64,000 bases of DNA. Origin: Puniceibacterium sp. IMCC21224. Lineage in GTDB: Bacteria; Pseudomonadota; Alphaproteobacteria; Rhodobacterales; Rhodobacteraceae. Below, piece by piece: positions 1-10,137 of this stretch. The stretch's first letter is position 1. Every line of letters starts with the position of its first letter. The notes under the pieces were generated by a model. The model had not been told where the DNA came from, did no database searches, and saw nothing but the letters and a program-made list of their open reading frames with translations. The stretch covers positions 310,001-374,000 of the forward strand of contig NZ_LDPY01000001.1 of NCBI RefSeq assembly GCF_001038505.1, read 5' to 3'. The translations under genes and the position numbers were made by a program.

Positions 1-1172
1 ATCACGGTATACAGGCGCCTGGCTCCGATATTCTCAATCGACTGATTGACCTCGGCGGCGATGCGGGCAAGCGCGGCAATCCCGTCGGGGGTAAAGGTGA
101 CTGTGACGGCTTCTGTCGCCATCAGCGCGGTGTATTGCAGCGTCAGGGCATTGTCTGTTTCGGTCAGGATGCGTACAAAATCCGCTTCGGTCAACGGACG
201 CAGCGTCACACGGATCGGCAGGCGCCCCTGTAACTCGGGCAGCAGGTCCGACGGTTTGGCGATGTGAAATGCGCCTGACGCGATAAACAGGATATGGTCG
301 GTCTTGACGGGTCCATGTTTGGTGCTGACGGTGGTGCCTTCGATCAGCGGAAGCAGATCGCGCTGCACACCTTCGCGGCTGACGTCGCCGCCTCGCGCGT
401 CGGAGCGCGCGCAAACCTTGTCGATCTCGTCAAGAAAGACGATGCCGTTCTGTTCAACGGCGTCCAATGCAGAGAGTTTGACGGCCTCGTCATCCAGCAA
501 CTTGTCGGCCTCTTCACCGATCAGCACTTCATAGCTCTGAGAGACAGTCAGGCGCTTGCGGGTTGTGCGCTGGCCAAAGGCCTTGCCAAACATCTCGCCC
601 AGATTGGCCATGCCGGGCATGCCGCCCGGCTGCCCAGGGATGTCCATGCCGGAAAACGGGCTGGCTGTGTCGGCGATTTCGAGCTCGATCATCGTATCGT
701 CCAACTCGCCGGACTTGAGCTTTTTTCGGAACATTTCGCGCGTCGCGTCGCGGGCATCCTCGCCGGCAATCGCGCTGATCACCCGTTCTTCGGCAGCTTG
801 GTGGGCTGCGGCCTTGACGTCCTCGCGCATGCTCTCGCGGGTCAGCGCGATGGCGGCATCGACCAGATCGCGGATGATTTGTTCGACGTCGCGGCCGACA
901 TAACCGACTTCGGTGAATTTGGTAGCTTCGACTTTGATAAACGGCGCACGGGCGAGCTTGGCCAGACGGCGACTGATCTCGGTCTTGCCGACGCCGGTCG
1001 GCCCGATCATCAGGATGTTTTTGGGATAGACTTCGTCGCGCAGATCATCGGCCAATTGTTTGCGCCGCCAGCGGTTGCGCAGGGCGACAGCCACCGCGCG
1101 TTTGGCATCGTTCTGTCCAATGATGAAACGGTCGAGCTCCGAGACGATCTCGCGCGGGGTCAGGTCCGTCAT
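1..1172 (-). CDS. hslU: HslU, ATPase subunit of the HslUV protease (3' part cut by window edge)
   Basis: Cytoplasmic AAA+ unfoldase that feeds substrates to HslV. The N-terminal 390 codons are visible; the C-terminus lies outside the window (family members are about 435 residues). The start ATG at 1172 gives [20 protein letters not shown], the conserved HslU N-terminus. Walker A GPTGVGKT begins at residue 57, within [16 protein letters not shown]. The gene follows hslV on the same strand, 75 bases downstream of its stop, with two hairpins between them. Identification is firm. Confidence 0.95.
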   Translation of the reverse strand, partial: MTDLTPREIVSELDRFIIGQNDAKRAVAVALRNRWRRKQLADDLRDEVYPKNILMIGPTGVGKTEISRRLAKLARAPFIKVEATKFTEVGYVGRDVEQIIRDLVDAAIALTRESMREDVKAAAHQAAEERVISAIAGEDARDATREMFRKKLKSGELDDTMIELEIADTASPFSGMDIPGQPGGMPGMANLGEMFGKAFGQRTTRKRLTVSQSYEVLIGEEADKLLDDEAVKLSALDAVEQNGIVFLDEIDKVCARSDARGGDVSREGVQRDLLPLIEGTTVSTKHGPVKTDHILFIASGAFHIAKPSDLLPELQGRLPIRVTLRPLTEADFVRILTETDNALTLQYTALMATEAVTVTFTPDGIAALARIAAEVNQSIENIGARRLYTV

Positions 1173-1205
1173 GGGGGTATCCTTTCACTACGGGTGGGTT
1201 GGGCC

Positions 1206-1250
1206 AAATTTCTTTTGAAGAAATTTGTTAAAAGTTTGAGAAAACTTTTA
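1206..1250. terminator. Two adjacent AT-rich hairpins between hslV and hslU
   Basis: The first inverted repeat is aaatttctt / aagaaattt (1206-1214 and 1218-1226, 3-base loop). The second is taaaagttt / aaactttta (1229-1237 and 1242-1250). Both are perfect. The second contains the hslV stop codon (1248-1250). Because hslU continues in the same direction, these may act as partial terminators or mRNA-processing and stability elements that set the HslV:HslU ratio. The structure is directly visible; the role is inferred. Confidence 0.5.
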
Positions 1251-1805
1251 TATTCCTATCCGCTCCACCGTCAGATTTCCGTTTGTGTAGACGCATATGT
1301 CGGCTGCAATCGCCATGGCGCGGCGGGCAATCGTTTCGGCGTCGTGATCGCTGTCCATCAGCGCCCGTGCGGCCGCGAGCGCGTAATTCCCGCCAGACCC
1401 AATAGCGGTCACGTCGTGTTCAGGCTCTAGCACATCGCCAGCGCCGGTGATCACCAACAGGTCTGTCCCATCCGTGACGATTAGCATCGCTTCGAGTTTC
1501 TGAAGGTATTTGTCGGTGCGCCAATCCTTGGCCAGCTCGACGCTGGCGCGCTGCAACTGTCCCGGAGTCGCCTCAAGCTTGGCCTCGAGCCGTTCAAGCA
1601 GCGTGAATGCATCCGCCGTCGATCCGGCAAACCCCGCCACCACGTCATAGCCGCCCGGTGACAGTCGGCGCACTTTGCGGGCAGTGCCCTTGATCACAGT
1701 CTGGCCCAGGCTCACCTGCCCGTCGCCGGCGATCACCACTTGGCCATCCTTGCGGACACCGATGATTGTAGTGCCGTGCCAGCCGGGGAAGTCGTTCTTT
1801 GCCAT
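1248..1805 (-). CDS. hslV: HslV, proteolytic subunit of the HslUV protease
   Basis: Threonine peptidase of the proteasome-like HslUV complex. The chosen start ATG at 1805 gives [20 protein letters not shown] (185 aa), with a purine-rich ribosome site (aaggaagag) just upstream. An in-frame longer start at 1859 would add 18 basic residues and run into the promoter, so it is rejected. The TT after HG is the expected processing point, exposing the catalytic Thr, and [13 protein letters not shown] is the family signature. It is expressed with hslU from a probable heat-shock promoter. Confidence 0.95.
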   Translation of the reverse strand: MAKNDFPGWHGTTIIGVRKDGQVVIAGDGQVSLGQTVIKGTARKVRRLSPGGYDVVAGFAGSTADAFTLLERLEAKLEATPGQLQRASVELAKDWRTDKYLQKLEAMLIVTDGTDLLVITGAGDVLEPEHDVTAIGSGGNYALAAARALMDSDHDAETIARRAMAIAADICVYTNGNLTVERIGI

Positions 1806-1831
1806 GACTCTTCCTTTTTGTGTCTGGGCGC

Positions 1832-1860
1832 ATATGGGGGCGGACCTTTTGCGCCGCAAG
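1832..1860 (-). promoter_or_regulatory. Probable sigma-32 (RpoH) promoter of hslVU
   Basis: Read on the minus strand, CTTGCGG (1860-1854) is followed after exactly 14 bases by CCCCATAT (1839-1832). This is close to the RpoH consensus CTTGAAA-N(11-16)-CCCCATNT. It lies about 27 bases upstream of the hslV start. HslUV is a heat-shock protease, so the site fits the gene. This is a match by eye, not a scored one. Confidence 0.55.
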
Positions 1861-1903
1861 GCGTTCCGCTATCTATGCGAGATGTAGAGTTTGAGGTCGC
1901 GGA

Positions 1904-2854
1904 ATGCAAATTCATGATAACCCAGCGCTTTTTGCGCTTTGGCGCAATCTCGCTCAGCAGGCTGGTCTACCGGTCGATGGATGGGAGGCTGCTCTTGCGT
2001 CTCAACGCAATGATTCAGAGCGGCGGCGTGTAGTGTATCACCTGACGCGGCAGGGTGTGAGGCTGGCGCTCAAGCTGGTGGGATACCCGGTGGATCGGTC
2101 AGGATTTGACGATGAGGTGACAGCACATTTGTCGGTACAAGAGCGGTTTGGTGGAGTGCCGCAGGTATTGGCGGCGGATCTCGAACAGCAGGCCGTATTG
2201 ATGGAGTGGGCGGGTACAGAAACGCTGTATGACGCGTTGATCAGCTCCAACGCGCCGGACCGGCAGGCGCTTTTGGGTCGGGTCGGCGATTGGGTGGCGC
2301 GGTTTCATCGTACCGGTTTGCACGAGTGGCGGGTGTTTCAGCCAAAACATACCGTTCGGCATTTGCAGCGGCTGATGACAGAGGTTGAAACCGGCCAAAA
2401 AGCGGTCGCTGCTTCGCAGGACTGGCTCGCGGCGGCCGGGCAGTTGTGTGATCTGCAGCCGCAATTCGAAGGGCGTCAGACGGTGTCTTGTCTCGGGCAC
2501 GGAGACCTTAACATGCGCAATATTTTGCTCGGTGACAGCGTGGCCGGGATCGACTTTCGGGGCGGCGGACCGGTGCCGGTGGGCCATGATCTTGCGCGAC
2601 TCTTTGTGCATTTTGGCGCATTGCTTGCGCCCGTTGGGGACTGCATTGACGGAGTGTTGCCAGGTGTCGACATTTCGGGGTTCTGGAACGGATACGACTT
2701 GGTTGGGCCAGATGATCCGAGCGTCGGGTTTCTGACTCGGATGCGGATTCTGATCGACTGGCAGACTCTGCCGTCCGACCCGACGCGCTACAGCGCTGCG
2801 CAAACGCAGAGGTTTACCGGATTGAAACGTCTGGCAGGCTGCGCCTTTACCTGA
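1904..2854 (+). CDS. Phosphotransferase of the aminoglycoside phosphotransferase (APH) fold
   Basis: 316 aa, divergent from hslV. The catalytic loop HGDLNMRNILL lies in the C-terminal half, and the metal-binding Asp follows in GIDFRGGGPVPVGHDLARL. These are the Brenner and DFG-like motifs of APH/choline-kinase-type enzymes. The N-lobe carries LALKLVGY, with the probable ATP-binding Lys. The substrate is unknown: bacterial members of this fold act on sugars, choline, homoserine or drugs, and nothing nearby decides it. The protein has no signal peptide and is presumably cytoplasmic. Fold assignment is good; function is open. Confidence 0.75.
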   Translation: MQIHDNPALFALWRNLAQQAGLPVDGWEAALASQRNDSERRRVVYHLTRQGVRLALKLVGYPVDRSGFDDEVTAHLSVQERFGGVPQVLAADLEQQAVLMEWAGTETLYDALISSNAPDRQALLGRVGDWVARFHRTGLHEWRVFQPKHTVRHLQRLMTEVETGQKAVAASQDWLAAAGQLCDLQPQFEGRQTVSCLGHGDLNMRNILLGDSVAGIDFRGGGPVPVGHDLARLFVHFGALLAPVGDCIDGVLPGVDISGFWNGYDLVGPDDPSVGFLTRMRILIDWQTLPSDPTRYSAAQTQRFTGLKRLAGCAFT

Positions 2855-2941
2855 GTGGATTTGGTTGTCGGCGCGCAAAGAGCTGTACAGAGCCAGATTG
2901 CGTCGTCTCGACCGCGACCGATCAGACGCCTGAATTGCGCC

Positions 2942-3751
2942 TTAGCTGTCGGCTGTCTTCGACAATTCCTGCTCGAATACGTTGCCTTCGGTATCGCGGG
3001 CGCGGATCGTCAGAGACGGCGCGCCGTTATCAGTGTACTGGAACCGGAAGACCGGGTTTTCGCTGATCGAGATGCCGCCTTGCATGGTCCAGAGCATGTC
3101 GTCGCCCTGATAGACCTCGATCGTGTCGATAAAATGCGCCGAGATGAACAACTGTGTGATCTGATCGCGTTGTAGCCCGGAATAGTTCGGGTGGCGGATC
3201 ATGATCTGGGCGTCGTGTCGGGCGGTCGACATCTTTGGTGGCACCTCGGTGAACTGTCTCAGTCGCATCTGTCCCATCGAAGCCAGCGCCAGTTCCGGAT
3301 TCTTTGAGGCGGGGGCCGAGCAACCGCCCGAGGCTTTTACAAAGCGGCCGTTCATCAGCGGGCCGGTGGCCGTGTCGGCAATGACCCGGACATTGGAATA
3401 TTGGTTCACACGCACCCTTACCTCCATCTCGAGAGGAGACATCGCCGGGCCAAAACGGAACTCAGCCGCCAGCGGTGCCGGGTTTTCATCAATCACGATC
3501 TTGAGCTCGGAGATCTGCGCGTTAGGGTCGATCTGGCGGATCACAATCGGCACGGTCGCGGCATCGTTTGCCCGGTACGGTGCATCGACGGAAAACACCG
3601 CGCTGCCGTCCCCCAGTTCTACGTCTCCGACGATATCGCCGCGCAGCTCGGTCCAGCTCTCACTTTGGGTGAGCGGGTTTTGTGGCTCGTCGGCCGCCAT
3701 TAGTGGGGTGGCGAGCAAAGCAATCAGCACGGAAACCTGGAAAATCTGCAC
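2942..3751 (-). CDS. SoxYZ-like carrier protein of quinoprotein systems (copy 1)
   Basis: About 269 aa with an N-terminal hydrophobic export signal (FQVSVLIALLATPLMAADEP). Two beta-sandwich halves resemble SoxY fused to SoxZ. The only cysteine sits mid-protein in VKASGGCSAPA, like the GGC arm of SoxY that carries thiol-bound substrate. Known families of quinoprotein-dehydrogenase-associated SoxYZ-like carriers fit. The start is GTG at 3751, nine bases from an AGGAGG site; TTG at 3757 is an alternative. It is divergent from a zinc metallohydrolase. A second copy lies at 12080-12892. Confidence 0.8.
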   Translation of the reverse strand: MQIFQVSVLIALLATPLMAADEPQNPLTQSESWTELRGDIVGDVELGDGSAVFSVDAPYRANDAATVPIVIRQIDPNAQISELKIVIDENPAPLAAEFRFGPAMSPLEMEVRVRVNQYSNVRVIADTATGPLMNGRFVKASGGCSAPASKNPELALASMGQMRLRQFTEVPPKMSTARHDAQIMIRHPNYSGLQRDQITQLFISAHFIDTIEVYQGDDMLWTMQGGISISENPVFRFQYTDNGAPSLTIRARDTEGNVFEQELSKTADS

Positions 3752-3886
3752 GGGCAATGTCCTCCTCTACCCCAATACCGTCCATATATGCCACATTTTC
3801 CGGCAGAAACCTACTAGACCAATCGTCGGGATGGATCACCATTGCGTGCAGGCGCAGGCTCAGCAGCAGAGGGGGAGGGCGATCTG
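3752..3886. promoter_or_regulatory. Divergent intergenic region between SoxYZ-like carrier and metallohydrolase
   Basis: A gap of about 135 bases separates two divergent genes of the same predicted pathway, so promoters for both should lie here. AGGAGG for the minus-strand gene is at 3761-3766, and a purine-rich site (gagggggaggg) precedes the plus-strand start. No clear -35/-10 pair or palindrome could be assigned by eye. Confidence 0.35.
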
Positions 3887-4921
3887 ATGTTCGAAGCGAT
3901 TGTGTCTCTGTGTTTGGCGACAGAGCCTTGGGTGTGCCGCGACGTGTTGGTGCCCGGGCACCAAGCGACCACTATGGCGGAGTGCGCGGCCACTCTGTCC
4001 GGGGGCGTGTTGGAAATCGACGGGCTGAAGCAGGCGGGCGCGCCGATTTGTGCGCCTGTCGGTCTGGTGCTCGACTTTGTCGAAGTGGCTCCGGGCCTGT
4101 TTGTGCATCGCGGACAGATCGCAGAACCCGACGCGGGCAACGGCGGTGACGTCTCTAACATTGCGTTTGTCGTCGGGCGGGATTCAGTTGCGGTGATTGA
4201 TGCCGGGTCGGCTGCGTGGGTGGCCGAAGGCGTGTGGCGCGCGATCCGGATGCGGACCGATCTGCCGGTGAGTCATCTGATTTTGACACATATGCACCCG
4301 GATCACGTGCTGGGGGCAGCGGTCTTTGCCCGCGCGGGGGCAGAACTGATTGGTCATGCAGGTCTGGAACGTGCTCTGGCTGACCGGCGCGAAAATTATC
4401 GCCAGAGTCTGGCCAGCCTGATTGGGGTGGCGCAGTTCATCGGCAGCGATACCGCGCGCATTGGTTTAGAGGTAGCAGAATCTGCAAAAATTGATCTGGG
4501 CGGTCGAATGCTGGACTTGCTGGCCTGGCAGAACGCACACACTGGCACCGATCTGACCGTTCTGGACCGCGAGTCGGGCATCATGCTGACAGGTGATCTG
4601 GTCTTTGACCAACACACGCCTGCATTGGACGGGTCGGTGACTGGTTGGCAGGCGGTTCTTGCAGAGATGGCAACCCTTCCGGTGACCCGAATCGTGCCAG
4701 GACATGGCGGGCCAGTGCTCGACTGGCCAGAGGCGGGGGAACCGATGTTGCGCTACCTCGGGGTTCTGGCCACTGACACCCGCAACGCCATTGCCGAAGG
4801 GCAAAGATTGGGCGATGCCGCCAAGACAATTGCCGAGTCAGAGTCGACGCACTGGCAGCTATTCGATGCCTACAATCGCCGCAATGCGACCGTGGCCTTT
4901 ACCGAGTTGGAGTGGGAATGA
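3887..4921 (+). CDS. Quinoprotein relay system zinc metallohydrolase (MBL fold, SoxH-related)
   Basis: 344 aa from ATG 3887, behind a strong purine-rich ribosome site. The first 70 residues hold a short Cys-containing domain (VCRDVL, CAATL, PICAP). A metallo-beta-lactamase domain follows with THMHPDH at residues 134-140 (zinc ligands H135, H137, D139, H140), then TGDLVFDQHTP and PGHGG. Such hydrolases repeatedly occur with PQQ dehydrogenases and SoxYZ-like carriers, presumably acting on a carrier-bound thioester or similar adduct; the reaction is unproven. It is divergently paired with the SoxYZ-like gene. Confidence 0.8.
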   Translation: MFEAIVSLCLATEPWVCRDVLVPGHQATTMAECAATLSGGVLEIDGLKQAGAPICAPVGLVLDFVEVAPGLFVHRGQIAEPDAGNGGDVSNIAFVVGRDSVAVIDAGSAAWVAEGVWRAIRMRTDLPVSHLILTHMHPDHVLGAAVFARAGAELIGHAGLERALADRRENYRQSLASLIGVAQFIGSDTARIGLEVAESAKIDLGGRMLDLLAWQNAHTGTDLTVLDRESGIMLTGDLVFDQHTPALDGSVTGWQAVLAEMATLPVTRIVPGHGGPVLDWPEAGEPMLRYLGVLATDTRNAIAEGQRLGDAAKTIAESESTHWQLFDAYNRRNATVAFTELEWE

Positions 4922-4952
4922 TCCGACAGGTGTCGCGCGACGCGGGCGGCGC

Positions 4953-5564
4953 TTACTCGGCCAAAGTCTGGATCAGCATCTGGGCAATGGCGAACAGCCG
5001 CTTTTCCAGCAGTACCGGGGTTTCACAAACATAAGTCAGGGATTTCTGTCGGTCGGTATAAATCCGTTCGTCCCAGTCAGTTTGCTCTTCGAGCTTGTCC
5101 ACCTTGTCGAAATCCGGCGCGTCTGCCGCCATCTGCTGGTCCATTTCAGTTCGGGCGGTATCGATTCGCTGTGTCATGGCGATCTGGCTAAGCGAGAACT
5201 CCTCGATCCCATGAATGATCTGGCCGCGACGGCTGGCCAGATTCTTGAACACCTTTTCGAACACATGCCCCATCAACGGTTCGCCACTGCCATGAACGGC
5301 AGAAAAATCCGCCACCAGACTCTGCGCATCCTCCATCGAGACGCGGCGCAGAACGAGGCTTTCGGCCAGTTCATCGGCGGCGCGGGCGGTTTCGGGGGTC
5401 AGTTTTATCTCGGCCAGCGGATGCGGCCACATCAGGCCAATCGACAGATTCTCGACCTTGCGCTGCAGGCACGGCCAGGTCGGATCAGCGAAATCGGCGG
5501 CTCTGACAGGCATCGTCAAAGCCAGTGTGACAAGCCCTGCGGCCAATACATCATGCAGTTTCAT
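4953..5564 (-). CDS. Exported protein of unknown function in the XoxF neighbourhood
   Basis: 203 aa from ATG 5564 (agggagag site upstream). The signal peptide is MKLHDVLAAGLVTLALTMPVRA, so the protein is probably periplasmic. The mature protein is mostly helical. It has two cysteines, C32 in TWPCLQRKV and C180 in TYVCETP, which could form a disulfide. Residues 130-175 are charged and likely coiled. I do not recognise a named family. It lies convergent to the metallohydrolase and divergent from the formaldehyde dehydrogenase gene, which ties it to the methanol pathway by position only. Confidence 0.7.
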   Translation of the reverse strand: MKLHDVLAAGLVTLALTMPVRAADFADPTWPCLQRKVENLSIGLMWPHPLAEIKLTPETARAADELAESLVLRRVSMEDAQSLVADFSAVHGSGEPLMGHVFEKVFKNLASRRGQIIHGIEEFSLSQIAMTQRIDTARTEMDQQMAADAPDFDKVDKLEEQTDWDERIYTDRQKSLTYVCETPVLLEKRLFAIAQMLIQTLAE

Positions 5565-5641
5565 GGTGACTCTCCCTTGGGGGAAATATGCGGCAGACGG
5601 GCTTTGGTGTCCATCTCGGGCAATACCAACCATTGTCGCAA

Positions 5642-5669
5642 TTGTTCGGTGACGGGTCGGTTTTATAGT
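5642..5669 (+). promoter_or_regulatory. Possible sigma-70-type promoter for the formaldehyde dehydrogenase operon
   Basis: TTGTTC (5642-5647) and TATAGT (5664-5669) are separated by 16 bases, about 50 bases before the ATG at 5718. Just upstream, the dyad attgtcgcaat could be a regulator site. It is a match by eye in a divergent intergenic region. Confidence 0.35.
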
Positions 5670-5717
5670 GATCTCAACCGCCACTAGAGCGTCCAAATTA
5701 CTGGGAGGAAATCAAGT

Positions 5718-6830
<1,113 letters not shown>

Positions 6831-6836
6831 GGGCGA

Positions 6837-7676
6837 ATGATGGAAATCGTTTCAGAAAACCGGTGCTTTGGTGGCGTTCAGACTGTCTACAAACACGCCT
6901 CGAAAAGCTGCGGCGTCGATATGACTTTTGCCGCCTACCTCCCGCCGCAGGCAGAGGATGGACCGGTTCCGGTGCTGTGGTATCTGTCGGGGCTGACCTG
7001 TACCCATGAAAACGCCATGACCAAGGGTGGGTTTCAGGAACATGCAGCGCGCAACGGCGTGGCGGTGATCTTTCCCGACACCTCGCCGCGCGGTGGCGGT
7101 GTCGCCGACGATCAGGCCTATGATCTGGGACAAGGTGCTGGTTTCTACGTCAATGCGACCCGCGATCCATGGAAACCGCATTTCCAGATGTATGACTACA
7201 TCGTATCCGAGTTGCGGGGACTCGTGCAGGACAATCTGCCGATCAGTGACCGGCACGGCATCACGGGCCATTCCATGGGTGGCCACGGCGCGCTGACTAT
7301 TGCGCTGCGCAATCCTGATCTGTTCGATTCGGTGTCAGCCTTTGCGCCAATTGCCAACCCGACTCGGTCGGACTGGGGTCGAAAACAGCTCAGCGCGTAC
7401 CTGGGTGATGATGAAACCGCGTGGTCCTGCCATGACGCGACCATTCTGCTGCAAGAACACGGCTGGAAGGGGGACATCCTTGTCGATCAGGGGTCCGCTG
7501 ATCAGTTCCTTGATCTTTTGCGACCCGAAGCTCTGGCCGAGGCTATGACAAAACGTCGCCAGCCCGGAATCGTGCGGATTCAGAAGGGGTATGACCATTC
7601 GTACTACTTCATAAATACTTTTGCCTGTGATCATATCGAGTGGCACGCGGAACGATTGAGCAAGACGCGGCACTAG
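6837..7676 (+). CDS. fghA: S-formylglutathione hydrolase
   Basis: 279 aa serine esterase of the esterase D family. It hydrolyses S-formylglutathione to formate and glutathione. The nucleophile S146 lies in GHSMGGHGAL, and LSGLTCTHEN forms the oxyanion region. The C-terminal DHSYYFINTF carries the catalytic His. Tandem ATG codons stand at 6837 and 6840. It is immediately downstream of the formaldehyde dehydrogenase gene and upstream of the cytochrome c gene, which makes a methanol-to-formate operon. Confidence 0.95.
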   Translation: MMEIVSENRCFGGVQTVYKHASKSCGVDMTFAAYLPPQAEDGPVPVLWYLSGLTCTHENAMTKGGFQEHAARNGVAVIFPDTSPRGGGVADDQAYDLGQGAGFYVNATRDPWKPHFQMYDYIVSELRGLVQDNLPISDRHGITGHSMGGHGALTIALRNPDLFDSVSAFAPIANPTRSDWGRKQLSAYLGDDETAWSCHDATILLQEHGWKGDILVDQGSADQFLDLLRPEALAEAMTKRRQPGIVRIQKGYDHSYYFINTFACDHIEWHAERLSKTRH

Positions 7677-7688
7677 GAAAGGAAGACG

Positions 7689-8096
7689 ATGACCCTCAAA
7701 CTGATTAGCGCGGCGCTTCTTGTGGCCCTGTCGGCAGGATATGCTGCAGCCGAGAGCCACGAATTCGAGATCACTGGCGACGCCGAAAAAGGCGAAAAGA
7801 CGTTTCGAAAATGCATGGCCTGCCATGCCGTCGGCGAAGATGCCAAGAACAAAGTCGGGCCAGTCCTGAACGGTATCGTCGGTCGCGCCGCCGGTGTCGA
7901 AGCCGGTTTCAGCTATTCCGCGCCGCTCATGGACAAGGCCGCCGAAGGGCTGGTCTGGACGCCTGACACATTGGCGCAATTTCTGGAAAAGCCGCGCGAT
8001 TTCATCAAGGGCACAAAGATGTCCTTTGCCGGTTTGCGCAAGGAAGCGGAGCGCGATGACGTGATCGCCTACCTTGCAACGTTCAAGTCTGAATAG
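7689..8096 (+). CDS. Periplasmic cytochrome c (c2/c550-like)
   Basis: 135 aa with a signal peptide (MTLKLISAALLVALSAGYAAAE). The haem site CMACH is at residues 42-46, and a Met ligand is likely in GTKMSFAGL, the class I cytochrome c arrangement. It probably takes electrons from XoxG or XoxF toward the terminal oxidase. It starts 12 bases after fghA with an aggaagacg ribosome site. It resembles the cycB position of Paracoccus-type clusters; I leave the symbol empty because the exact orthologue is uncertain. Confidence 0.85.
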   Translation: MTLKLISAALLVALSAGYAAAESHEFEITGDAEKGEKTFRKCMACHAVGEDAKNKVGPVLNGIVGRAAGVEAGFSYSAPLMDKAAEGLVWTPDTLAQFLEKPRDFIKGTKMSFAGLRKEAERDDVIAYLATFKSE

Positions 8097-8250
8097 GGAG
8101 GTTTACAGACTATTCTCAGCATTTGTCCGGTCGGAGGAGAACAATCCGGGCAGATGTCTACTCTGGTTGGTTTCGGCAGTGGATGCGTCTTCATCCGCGT
8201 ACTGGGGCCTTCCAGCACCAAAGTAAGATCTGTCAACAAGGGAGTTGGAA
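8097..8250 (+). promoter_or_regulatory. xoxF upstream region
   Basis: 154 bases between the cytochrome c gene and xoxF. A local hairpin ggatg / catcc (8181-8185 and 8192-8196) is flanked by cagt / actg. It overlaps an alternative hairpin ctgg / ccag further on, so two competing folds are possible. A ribosome site agggag stands just before the ATG at 8251. xoxF very likely has its own promoter here, but no convincing -35/-10 pair is visible. Confidence 0.35.
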
Positions 8251-10050
8251 ATGAAAAAGCTATTAGCTTTGACCTCGGGGATCGCACTTTGCGCCAGTAT
8301 GGCCAGCGCAAACGATGACCTGATTGAACAAATAAACAACCCGGATCAGTGGGCGATTCAGACCGGCGATTACAAGAACCAGCGCTATTCCAAGCTGGAT
8401 CAGATCACCGCTGACAACGTCGGCGATCTGCAGGTTGCCTGGACCATGTCCACCGGTGTTCTGCGCGGCCATGAGGGGTCGCCGCTGGTGATTGGCGATA
8501 CCATGTATCTGCACACGCCGTTCCCGAATATCGTTTACGCGCTGGACCTGGCAAACGACGGCCGCATCCTGTGGAAGTACGAACCCAAGCAGGATCCGGA
8601 CGTTATTCCGGTGATGTGCTGTGACACGGTCAACCGTGGTGTGGCATATGCCAACGGCAAGATCTTCTTGCATCAGGCTGACACCACTGTTGTGGCGCTG
8701 AATGCTGAAACCGGTGCTGTGGAATGGTCCGTGGCAAATGGCGATTCGTCCAAGGGCGAAACCAACACCGCCACTGTGCTTCCGGTCAATGACAAGATCC
8801 TCGTTGGCATCTCGGGCGGTGAATTCGGTGTGCGTGGGTCCCTTACGGCTTACAACATGGAAACCGGCGATCTGGAATGGCGTGCCTATTCCATGGGTCC
8901 GGACAGCGACATCCTGATGGACCCCGAGAACACCATGAACCTGGGCAAGCCGGTTGGCGCTGACTCGGGTACGAACACCTGGGAAGGTGATCAGTGGATG
9001 ATCGGTGGCGGCACCACTTGGGGCTGGTATTCCTACGATCCCGATCTGAATCTGGTGTATTACGGTACTGGTAACCCTTCGACCTGGAACCCGGCACAGC
9101 GTCCTGGTGACAACCGCTGGTCGATGACCATCATGGCGCGCGATGCCGACACCGGCATGGCCAAGTGGGTCTATCAGATGACCCCGCATGACGAGTGGGA
9201 TTATGACGGCATCAACGAGATGATCCTGACGGAGCAGACCATTGACGGCACAGAGCGCAAGCTTCTGACCCACTTTGACCGGAACGGCCTGGGCTACACC
9301 CTCGACCGCGAAACTGGTGAACTTCTGGTCGCCGAAAAGTTCGACCCGGCCGTGAACTGGACCACCGGCGTCGACATGGACAAAGAATCCGACACCTACG
9401 GTCGCCCGGCAGTGGTCGCCCAGTACTCGACCGAGCAGAATGGCGAAGACGTCAACTCGACCAACATCTGCCCGGCCGCTCTGGGATCCAAGGATCAACA
9501 GCCTGCGGCTTACTCCCCGGACACCGAACTGTTCTACGTGCCGACAAACCACGTTTGCATGGACTACGAACCGTTCCGCGTGTCGTACACTGCCGGACAG
9601 CCCTACGTTGGCGCGACGCTGGCAATGTACCCGGCACCGGACAGCCACGGTGGCATGGGTAACTTCATCGCCTGGGATAACGTCGCGGGTGAGATCAAGT
9701 GGTCCATCCCCGAGCAGTTCTCGGTGTGGTCAGGTGCTCTGGCAACTGCGGGCAATGTCGTGTTCTACGGCACGCTCGAAGGTTACCTAAAGGCGATCGA
9801 CGCTACGACTGGCGATGAACTCTACAAGTTCAAAACCCCGTCGGGCATCATTGGCAACGTGATGACCTACACCCATGAAGGCAAACAGTATGTCGGCATT
9901 CTGTCGGGTGTTGGTGGCTGGGCCGGTATCGGTCTTGCGGCTGGTCTGACCAACCCGAACGACGGTCTGGGTGCTGTGGGTGGTTATGCCGCTCTTAGTG
10001 ACTATACCGCGCTTGGTGGTCAGCTGACTGTGTTTGCTCTGCCGAACTAA
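8251..10050 (+). CDS. xoxF: Lanthanide-dependent methanol dehydrogenase XoxF
   Basis: 599 aa periplasmic PQQ enzyme that oxidises methanol. The signal peptide is [23 protein letters not shown] 8251 is preferred over an upstream TTG. The eight-blade propeller repeats are evident. Adjacent cysteines C123-C124 ([10 protein letters not shown]) form the known disulfide near PQQ. In DEWDYDG, D317 is the catalytic base and D319 is the extra Asp that marks XoxF; calcium-type MxaF has Ala at that position. xoxG and xoxJ follow directly. No mxaF or mxaI is in the window. Confidence 0.96.
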   Translation: MKKLLALTSGIALCASMASANDDLIEQINNPDQWAIQTGDYKNQRYSKLDQITADNVGDLQVAWTMSTGVLRGHEGSPLVIGDTMYLHTPFPNIVYALDLANDGRILWKYEPKQDPDVIPVMCCDTVNRGVAYANGKIFLHQADTTVVALNAETGAVEWSVANGDSSKGETNTATVLPVNDKILVGISGGEFGVRGSLTAYNMETGDLEWRAYSMGPDSDILMDPENTMNLGKPVGADSGTNTWEGDQWMIGGGTTWGWYSYDPDLNLVYYGTGNPSTWNPAQRPGDNRWSMTIMARDADTGMAKWVYQMTPHDEWDYDGINEMILTEQTIDGTERKLLTHFDRNGLGYTLDRETGELLVAEKFDPAVNWTTGVDMDKESDTYGRPAVVAQYSTEQNGEDVNSTNICPAALGSKDQQPAAYSPDTELFYVPTNHVCMDYEPFRVSYTAGQPYVGATLAMYPAPDSHGGMGNFIAWDNVAGEIKWSIPEQFSVWSGALATAGNVVFYGTLEGYLKAIDATTGDELYKFKTPSGIIGNVMTYTHEGKQYVGILSGVGGWAGIGLAAGLTNPNDGLGAVGGYAALSDYTALGGQLTVFALPN

Positions 10051-10067
10051 GCACTGCACAAAATCGG

Positions 10068-10096
10068 GGCCGACACTCTTGTCCAGAGTGTCGGCC
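10068..10096 (+). terminator. Strong 12-bp hairpin between xoxF and xoxG
   Basis: A perfect inverted repeat ggccgacactct / agagtgtcggcc (10068-10079 and 10085-10096) with a 5-base loop begins 18 bases after the xoxF stop. No U-run follows, so it is more likely an attenuator or an mRNA 3'-end stabiliser than a complete terminator. It would make xoxF transcript more abundant than xoxGJ. Confidence 0.65.
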
Positions 10097-10137
10097 TCAC
10101 CTTCCCGGTTTCCCTCCAAACTTGAAAGGTCCGCCTG

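Noticed and set aside
8097..8250. Lanthanide-sensing riboswitch in the xoxF leader
   Set aside because: Only small competing hairpins are visible. No conserved aptamer is known to me for lanthanides, and control elsewhere is by protein regulators.
8251..10050. Calcium-type methanol dehydrogenase MxaF
   Set aside because: The Asp at 319 and the xoxG-xoxJ partners mark it as XoxF. No mxaI small subunit is nearby.
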